The notes beneath the pieces are model-generated. The model did no database searches, was not told the DNA's origin, and saw nothing but the letters and a program-made list of their open reading frames with translations. From positions 1 through 7,359 of the forward strand of contig JAHLFD010000253.1 of NCBI GenBank assembly GCA_018883975.1: DNA of 7,359 bases. Direction: 5' to 3'. This document shows positions 1-4,188 of the stretch, piece by piece. How positions within the stretch are numbered: position 1 is the stretch's first letter; every line of letters starts with the position of its first letter. The position numbers were made by a program, and so were the translations under genes. This stretch comes from Zhenhengia stercoravium. Its GTDB lineage: Bacteria; Bacillota; Clostridia; Lachnospirales; Cellulosilyticaceae.

Positions 1-105
1 ACCTAATGGTGCAATCCAATTCGTATCAAATGCTTCTTGTACATAATGTTTTTCATACCCTTCCTCACTCATATGTGGTGATGCTAAAAAAATCTTCTCT
101 TTCAT
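1..105 (-). CDS. DegT/DnrJ/EryC1/StrS-family sugar aminotransferase, N-terminal fragment
   Basis: Only the first 35 codons are in the window; the gene continues past the left edge. The frame opens with ATG at 105-103, preceded by a good ribosome binding site (AAGGGAG, 114-120) at 8 nt spacing. The peptide begins MKEKIFLASPHMSEEG and ends at residues 27-35 with DTNWIAPLG. That pairing (an (I/L)xL(A/S)SPHMS opening followed by a DTNWIAPLGP block) is characteristic of the N-terminus of PLP-dependent sugar aminotransferases of the DegT/DnrJ/EryC1/StrS family, including EpsN/PglE-like enzymes. These transfer an amino group from glutamate to a keto-sugar nucleotide, for example in making bacillosamine-type or 4-amino-4,6-dideoxy sugars. 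The catalytic lysine lies far downstream and cannot be seen, so the substrate is unknown. Its place after a Wzz/kinase pair fits an exopolysaccharide or surface-glycan cluster. It is separated from the kinase gene by a terminator and about 200 nt, so it probably starts its own transcript. Confidence 0.85.
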   Translation of the reverse strand, partial: MKEKIFLASPHMSEEGYEKHYVQEAFDTNWIAPLG

Positions 106-167
106 ATTCAAAACTCCCTTTTGTGTGTAGAATATTATTTAATAAATTTTATACCTCTTTAACTACC

Positions 168-184
168 ACTTATTCTATATAAGT
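168..184. repeat. Short inverted repeat upstream of the aminotransferase gene
   Basis: ACTTAT and ATAAGT arms (168-173 and 179-184) flank a 5-nt spacer. The repeat lies about 60 nt upstream of the aminotransferase start, in very AT-rich DNA. Read on the minus strand it contains a -10-like TAGAAT, so it could be an operator over a promoter. I found no -35 box at proper spacing, and six-base arms in AT-rich DNA can arise by chance. The rest of the 106-235 interval shows nothing else I can name besides the ribosome binding site. Confidence 0.25.
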
Positions 185-235
185 AGCATTAAACAAGTAT
201 AAAATATATGTCTCATTGTCCTAAAAAAGCCCATG

Positions 236-260
236 AAAAATACCAAGTAGGCCTTGGTAT
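236..260 (-). terminator. Rho-independent terminator after the tyrosine kinase gene
   Basis: An 8-bp perfect stem (ATACCAAG 240-247, CTTGGTAT 253-260) closes a 5-nt loop. On the minus strand it is followed directly by a T run (complement of 236-240), with a second T6 run a little further on (223-228). An outer CATGA/TCATG pair (232-236, 264-268) could extend the stem across a symmetric 3x3 internal loop. The plus direction has no T tract after the stem, so it serves the minus-strand kinase gene, whose stop codon is about 45 nt upstream. Confidence 0.75.
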
Positions 261-305
261 CTCTCATGTAACTTTATTGATCTCTTATCTTTAATGCTTT
301 ATTTT

Positions 306-1067
306 TTATTGCCCATATTGTGTATACGCATCATTTTTATAAGCATATCGGCTATATTTGCCATATTTACCATACTTACTCCCTTTCCCTTCTTTTACAT
401 CATGAAGGATAAAGCCGAGCACTTTGGCGTTAGCAAATTCAAGTTTTCCAAGGGCATCTTGCACATCTTTATGATGTGTTACCCCTTCACGTACGACAAC
501 CACTGTACCAGACACGCGTTGTGATAAGACTGTTGCATCGGTTACTACATTAAGTGGTGGTGTATCAATGAAGATATAGTCATAATTTGCTTCAAGTGTC
601 TCGAGTAATTCTCCCATCGTCTCTGATGCAAGGAGCTCTGCTGGGTTTGGTGGAATATGTCCTGATGTAATAGCATCGAGATTCTCATAACTTGTATGCT
701 GGATGGCTTCTTCTACCGTACAGAAATTACTCAGTAAATGAGCAAGCCCATTACCATTGGTCATATCTAGCTTGCGATGTACAGTTGGCTTTCTCATATC
801 TCCATCGATGAGAAGCACACGTGAACCTGTCTGTGCAAAGGTAATGGCTAAGTTAATACACGTTGTACTTTTACCTTCTCCTGGGAAGGAGCTTGTCACA
901 ACAATTCTTTTACAGCCTTTACCGACTAGTGAAAACATAATATTCGTACGTGTTGCTTTATAAGCTTCTTTAATATGAAAGCTCGATTCTCCTGTAAGAA
1001 TCATCTCTTGTTCTTGTTCTTTTGTTCTTTGGGTTTGTTGTTTATTTTTATTAAATAATGTTTTCAT
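306..1067 (-). CDS. CpsD/CapB-family cytoplasmic tyrosine kinase (BY-kinase)
   Basis: This is a bacterial tyrosine autokinase of the CpsD/CapB/YwqD/EpsB type, 253 residues, the usual size for the stand-alone Gram-positive form. Visible motifs are an EAYKATRTNI block (34-43; family EAYRxLRTN, involved in oligomer contacts), Walker A SSFPGEGKST (59-68), Walker A' LLIDGDMRKP (85-94) and Walker B IFIDTPP (165-171). The C-terminal tail is a tyrosine cluster with Tyr at 232, 235, 238, 241, 243, 248 and 251, the expected autophosphorylation sites. There is no membrane segment. In this family the kinase is activated by the cytoplasmic C-terminus of a Wzz-like partner, and that partner is the gene immediately upstream, 14 nt away. 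The ATG at 1067 has an AGGGG ribosome binding site (1075-1079) at 7 nt spacing. It probably controls polymerisation or export of a surface polysaccharide and may phosphorylate sugar-nucleotide enzymes. No cognate PHP-type (CpsB/YwqE) or low-molecular-weight phosphatase gene is visible in the window. Confidence 0.93.
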   Translation of the reverse strand: MKTLFNKNKQQTQRTKEQEQEMILTGESSFHIKEAYKATRTNIMFSLVGKGCKRIVVTSSFPGEGKSTTCINLAITFAQTGSRVLLIDGDMRKPTVHRKLDMTNGNGLAHLLSNFCTVEEAIQHTSYENLDAITSGHIPPNPAELLASETMGELLETLEANYDYIFIDTPPLNVVTDATVLSQRVSGTVVVVREGVTHHKDVQDALGKLEFANAKVLGFILHDVKEGKGSKYGKYGKYSRYAYKNDAYTQYGQ

Positions 1068-1081
1068 GGTTAATCCCCTCT

Positions 1082-1780
1082 TTATTTGATACGCGTTGCA
1101 GCATCTTCTAAGTCTGGTATAGTCCCAAGAATAGGAAAGTCATAACCTTTTTTAAGGTCATCTTCAGTTTTGATACGATTATCAAGCATTTCTGCCACTA
1201 ATACACCAAGTACAGAGAGTACACCACCTAACATAAGTCCAATAATGGTATTTAAAAGCACATTAGGAGAAGATGGAGTTGTCGCTGGCACTGCTTCATC
1301 AATGAGTTCTACTGAACCTGCTTTAACAACACGAATGATTTCTTCTGGTGCCACTGCTGCTATGGTATTGGCAATGACTGCAGCTTCATTGGCATCTTTA
1401 GTTGTAATTTTCACTTCAAAAATCTCTGTGCCATTTACAGCGCTTGCTGTAAGCATTTTACGAATTTGCTCTGGTGTATAAGTAAAGCCTGTTTCTGCAA
1501 TCACTTTACTGAGCACATTATCACTTTTCAAAATCTCAATATAAGTACTTACAAGCTTTTGAGAAGCATTAATATCATTAAGACTAGCAATTGTATTTTC
1601 ACGTTCTGTATTACTGTTCACATACATACTCACACGTGATGTATAAGTTGGGTCAAGTACAAAAGCACTTATACCAAACGCAGCTACTCCTCCTATAAGG
1701 GTACAAAGTATAATTACCCATACTTTATTCCATAAGATCATAAAGATCTCTTGTAATGAAATTTCATTTGTTTCTTCCAT
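1082..1780 (-). CDS. Wzz/YveK-family chain-length determinant and kinase adaptor
   Basis: This is a polysaccharide co-polymerase of the Wzz/CapA/YveK/EpsA type, 232 residues from the start chosen here. The layout is classical: a short cytoplasmic N-terminus (ISLQEIFMILWNKVW), a first membrane helix about 18-40, an extracytoplasmic region about 41-173, a proline-rich stretch PATTPSSP (165-172), a second membrane helix about 174-197, and a cytoplasmic tail of about 35 residues containing NRIKTEDDLKKGYDFPILGTIPD-type sequence that in this family touches and activates the tyrosine kinase. The kinase gene follows after 14 nt, so the two form an operon. I chose ATG 1780 over the longer frame at 1810: 1780 has a perfect AGGAGG (1788-1793) at 7 nt spacing. 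ATG 1810 has no ribosome binding site, sits right after a terminator hairpin, and would add ten residues (MGKYKIGGLE) that merely encode that binding site. Expected role: setting the chain length of an exopolysaccharide, capsule or secondary wall polymer together with the kinase. Confidence 0.9.
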   Translation of the reverse strand: MEETNEISLQEIFMILWNKVWVIILCTLIGGVAAFGISAFVLDPTYTSRVSMYVNSNTERENTIASLNDINASQKLVSTYIEILKSDNVLSKVIAETGFTYTPEQIRKMLTASAVNGTEIFEVKITTKDANEAAVIANTIAAVAPEEIIRVVKAGSVELIDEAVPATTPSSPNVLLNTIIGLMLGGVLSVLGVLVAEMLDNRIKTEDDLKKGYDFPILGTIPDLEDAATRIK

Positions 1781-1787
1781 CTCTAAT

Positions 1788-1793
1788 CCTCCT
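1788..1793 (-). promoter_or_regulatory. Ribosome binding site that fixes the Wzz-like start at 1780
   Basis: AGGAGG on the minus strand, 7 nt before ATG 1780. It lies inside the longer open frame that begins at 1810, which shows that the longer frame is not the natural start. Confidence 0.85.
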
Positions 1794-1812
1794 ATTTTGT
1801 ATTTTCCCATGC

Positions 1813-1847
1813 AAAAAGGCCACTCGTTATGTTATTCGAGTAGCCTT
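1813..1847 (-). terminator. Rho-independent terminator between the membrane-protein gene and the Wzz-like gene
   Basis: Arms at 1816-1826 and 1837-1847 enclose a 10-nt loop. Read as minus-strand RNA the stem is AAGGCUACUCG / CGAGUGGCCUU, a complete 11-bp helix with one U-G wobble, followed by a T run (complement of 1813-1817). Read as plus-strand RNA the same position is an A-C mismatch and there is no T tract, so the direction is minus. It starts about 17 nt after the stop codon of the 209-residue gene. Only about 33 nt separate its T run from the Wzz-like start, too little for a promoter downstream of it. Confidence 0.8.
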
Positions 1848-1864
1848 ATCTATGACCATTAAGT

Positions 1865-2494
1865 TTAGGGTATCAGATGTTTGTATGTATCGTAATATCC
1901 TTTGACACGTTCAAGATCTTCCTCTTTAAAACTCTGCTTCGCAATACGCTTAGCCTCTGTTAAGTCTGAACTTGATACTCCATCTAATGCTAAACCCATT
2001 AAGTAATTGATATCTGAAGATGTCAAATTACTTAACACCAAATTAAGCATGGCACTTTTATCTTTGGTTGGAATACTTTTTGCAATATTTTTAGCCTGTT
2101 GCTCCACAGCGATTTTTATATCATCTGTTGTCACGGGCTGTGTCTTTTCATTAGCTGTTTCATGCATTGTAGTATCTTCTACTGTACTAGAGTTTGTATT
2201 CCCCTGCTGAGTTTGTATTTGTACATTCTCAGCACTTTCTGCCCCTTCTTCCTTACTTGGCTCTTTGGTGTTTAATATGGCTTTAAAGCTCTCTTTTTCT
2301 TCTTCTGTAAGCACTCTACCTGCTTCCCCTAGGTCAATGCCTGTCTGTGCTATAAGTTCTTGTGTCATCTGACTGACTAAAGTTTCTTCTACAAAATAAG
2401 CACTTACTCGATCATATAAGAGATAACCTGCTCCCCCTAATAGTATAAGTAGGGCAAGTATACTCCCTATAAAGATTAATCCTCGTTTTTTCAT
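1865..2494 (-). CDS. Unrecognised single-pass membrane protein with extracytoplasmic helical domain
   Basis: I do not recognise this 209-residue protein as a named family. It begins MKKRG, followed by one strongly hydrophobic helix (about 6-27) with no obvious signal-peptidase site, so it is probably an N-terminal anchor with the rest outside the cell (positive residues before the helix keep the N-terminus inside). Residues 28-76 look helical. Residues 77-122 are a low-complexity linker rich in Glu, Gln, Thr, Ser and Asn. Residues 123-209 look like an all-helical domain with the pattern AMLNLVLSNLTSSDINYL and a charged FKEEDLERVKGYYDTYK end. Similar helical tails occur in small secreted or membrane proteins of clostridia as I recall them, but no function follows from that. 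It starts 9 nt after the SLH protein gene, and its ribosome binding site (AGGAG, 2501-2505) overlaps that gene's stop codon, so translation is probably coupled. A membrane partner, anchor or regulator for the SLH protein is a reasonable guess and no more. Confidence 0.8.
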   Translation of the reverse strand: MKKRGLIFIGSILALLILLGGAGYLLYDRVSAYFVEETLVSQMTQELIAQTGIDLGEAGRVLTEEEKESFKAILNTKEPSKEEGAESAENVQIQTQQGNTNSSTVEDTTMHETANEKTQPVTTDDIKIAVEQQAKNIAKSIPTKDKSAMLNLVLSNLTSSDINYLMGLALDGVSSSDLTEAKRIAKQSFKEEDLERVKGYYDTYKHLIP

Positions 2495-2500
2495 AACCGA

Positions 2501-2505
2501 CTCCT
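2501..2505 (-). promoter_or_regulatory. Ribosome binding site overlapping the upstream stop codon
   Basis: AGGAG, 6 nt before ATG 2494, shares bases with the TAG stop (2504-2506) of the SLH protein gene. This arrangement favours translational coupling of the two genes, with a ribosome ending the first positioned to start the second. Confidence 0.7.
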
Positions 2506-4015
2506 ACTCCATAATAAGGCGAATCGTAAGTGTTATAGGTGCTTCATTTTCATAACGAAGATTACGTTTTAAGGTGTATTCACTTGGCAAAGTAGCTCCT
2601 GTATAACTTCTTACTAGGCTTTTTACATTGTCATATTGCATAAGCATATGGTTAAGTGAAATTTGTCCTCCATCTGAAAGAAGTGCATAGATGGTATCAG
2701 ATGAAATACCTAGTGAATCTGCCATATCTTTAAGATCAGTAGATGTAGCTGTTATTTTATCTAGCATTTCTTCAAATATGCCAAGCTGAACATCTGCTTG
2801 TCTAAAGGAGTAAGCTGTATTGGTTCTCATTGTTCCCCCAAATGAGCCTTCAATATAAGCATCTTCTACATTTGTATAAATCGCTAAGCTTTCCATTTTA
2901 TCATTAATTGGATACTGCTTTGCGAGTTCTTTTACATTAATCGTAATTTCTGTTCCTGCTACTTCAACAGGTACAAAGTTCCCGCCAATGAAAACACCTG
3001 CTTCTTCTACGTACATTTTAGCTCTTTCTGTCGTAGAAGTTTCTTTTACAAGCCCCTCGATTGTAAAATCTGCTTTCGCAGCGACTAAGAGGTAATCTGT
3101 AACCGTATTTTCATAAAGTCTGATTTTAGAACCTTCTTTGGCTACAATCATTTGTTTCATATTGCCTTTAATAAATTCAACAGGCTTGCCACTTTCTACT
3201 TGAACAATGTTATAGTCTCCGAGTAATTTTACATTTCCACCTTGAATATAAACTGTCCCTGTAACTTTTACATTATCAAGTCTTACCTTACCATCACCAA
3301 TACCAGCACTTAAATACACATCCCCTTCAATCGTTGTATCTTTAAGAATCACATCACCTGTATTAATGACTACATTGCCTTTAACCACTTCTGTATAAGT
3401 CCCTGGCTCATGAATAAAGTTAGGTGTTAGATTTTCTAATAAAGTAACCACTTCAGCACGTGTAATCGATGCCTTTGGTTTGAAGCTTCCATCTGGATTC
3501 CCTTTTATAAAGCCATTTTGCACAAGCGCCTTCACACTATCTACAGCCCATGCAGAAATATCTTCTACATCTGTAAGGTTCATCTCTGTAGCACTATCTG
3601 CTTTTACACTGTATGCTTTTGCAAGGGCATAAGCGACTTCTTCTCTTGTAGCTGCCTTACTTGGCTCAAACTTTGAACCTGGTACATACATAATTCCACG
3701 TCCTGTTACATTGGCAATGGCCTCACTATACCATGCACCTGGTGTAAGGTCTTCATATTTTCTATTTGTTTCGACTTCAGTAAACTGGAAGGTACGATTA
3801 AGAAAAGTTGCAAGTTCCGCTCTTGTAACCGATTCATTTGGTTTGAAATCACCATTTTCCATTCCTTTTACAACTTCATAAGTAGACCATCTATCAATAG
3901 CTTCTTTAGCCCAATGTTCTTCATAGTCCTTTGCCCATACTGGCTGAGCTAAAATGAAAGTACCCAGTAGCATAGTCACTGCTAATTTATTGTAAAACTT
4001 TTTATTAACTTTCAT
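2504..4015 (-). CDS. SLH-domain cell-surface protein with beta-solenoid-like region (second paralog)
   Basis: A 503-residue exported wall-associated protein. Residues 1-28 are a signal peptide (KK near the N-terminus, hydrophobic core, likely cut after PVWA). Three SLH domains follow at about 31-79, 86-137 and 147-196, with the conserved motifs TRAE (64-67), TREE (123-126) and TRAE (185-188). SLH triplets bind secondary cell-wall polysaccharide, usually when it is pyruvylated. Residues about 205-325 form a strand-rich repeat (GNVVIN, DVILKDTTIEGDVYL, GIGDGKVRLDNVKVTG, VYIQGG) that looks like a beta-solenoid. This part is clearly related to the neighbouring 640-residue SLH protein: my ungapped hand alignment of 57 positions (205-261 here, 207-263 there) gives about 30 identities. 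Residues 350-503 are unrecognised, with a helical stretch (about 408-470) and a final beta strand. No Cys is present. The start has an AGGGGG-type ribosome binding site (4020-4025) at a short 4-5 nt spacing. A promoter candidate lies upstream, and the gene is coupled to the membrane-protein gene downstream. Confidence 0.92.
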   Translation of the reverse strand: MKVNKKFYNKLAVTMLLGTFILAQPVWAKDYEEHWAKEAIDRWSTYEVVKGMENGDFKPNESVTRAELATFLNRTFQFTEVETNRKYEDLTPGAWYSEAIANVTGRGIMYVPGSKFEPSKAATREEVAYALAKAYSVKADSATEMNLTDVEDISAWAVDSVKALVQNGFIKGNPDGSFKPKASITRAEVVTLLENLTPNFIHEPGTYTEVVKGNVVINTGDVILKDTTIEGDVYLSAGIGDGKVRLDNVKVTGTVYIQGGNVKLLGDYNIVQVESGKPVEFIKGNMKQMIVAKEGSKIRLYENTVTDYLLVAAKADFTIEGLVKETSTTERAKMYVEEAGVFIGGNFVPVEVAGTEITINVKELAKQYPINDKMESLAIYTNVEDAYIEGSFGGTMRTNTAYSFRQADVQLGIFEEMLDKITATSTDLKDMADSLGISSDTIYALLSDGGQISLNHMLMQYDNVKSLVRSYTGATLPSEYTLKRNLRYENEAPITLTIRLIME

Positions 4016-4096
4016 ACGTCCCCCTAATTTGTATATCTTTTTATATTACTTATATACTATATATCATTTTTAAACACCAATTTATTTTCATTAAAA

Positions 4097-4125
4097 ATTC
4101 TAACATAAAATGTGACACTTTTAAA
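4097..4125 (-). promoter_or_regulatory. Candidate sigma-A promoter for the 503-residue SLH protein gene
   Basis: On the minus strand, TTTAAA (4120-4125) and TAGAAT (4097-4102) are separated by 17 nt. A TGn extension directly before the -10 box compensates for a poor -35. It lies between the upstream gene's terminator and the ATG at 4015, leaving a leader of about 75 nt. A second option, TTGGTG with an 18-nt spacer to TATATA, lies closer to the gene. The whole interval is so AT-rich that either could be fortuitous. Confidence 0.45.
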
Positions 4126-4145
4126 CATAATTTTTTATTTTATAC

Positions 4146-4174
4146 AAAAAAGGTATATCCTTTTCAGATATACC
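4146..4174 (-). terminator. Rho-independent terminator after the 640-residue SLH protein gene
   Basis: A perfect 8-bp stem (GGTATATC 4152-4159, GATATACC 4167-4174) with a 7-nt loop is followed on the minus strand by T6 (complement of 4146-4151). It begins about 15 nt past the stop codon. This separates the S-layer transcript from the second SLH gene. Confidence 0.88.
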
Positions 4175-4188
4175 CTTTTATTTATGTA

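Noticed and set aside
207..416. Solenoid-like strand repeats of the S-layer protein as a DNA repeat or bactofilin gene (these numbers are residues of the protein encoded at 6111-4189)
   Set aside because: The units are degenerate at protein level and do not form a DNA tandem repeat. A bactofilin lacks a signal peptide and SLH domains, so that label does not fit.
294..524. Plus-strand open frame of 76 codons with hydrophobic N-terminus
   Set aside because: Lies opposite the 3' end of the tyrosine kinase gene; the hydrophobic look comes from reversing its Lys/Tyr-rich tail. No ribosome binding site was seen.
757..2210. Plus-strand open frames at 757-963, 1170-1481 and 2007-2210
   Set aside because: All lie antisense to well-supported genes (kinase, Wzz-like protein, membrane protein) and have no family features.
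4016..4188. Riboswitch or structured RNA in the AT-rich gap between the two SLH genes
   Set aside because: Apart from the terminator hairpin and a promoter-like pair, the interval is low-complexity AT with no conserved aptamer-like helices.
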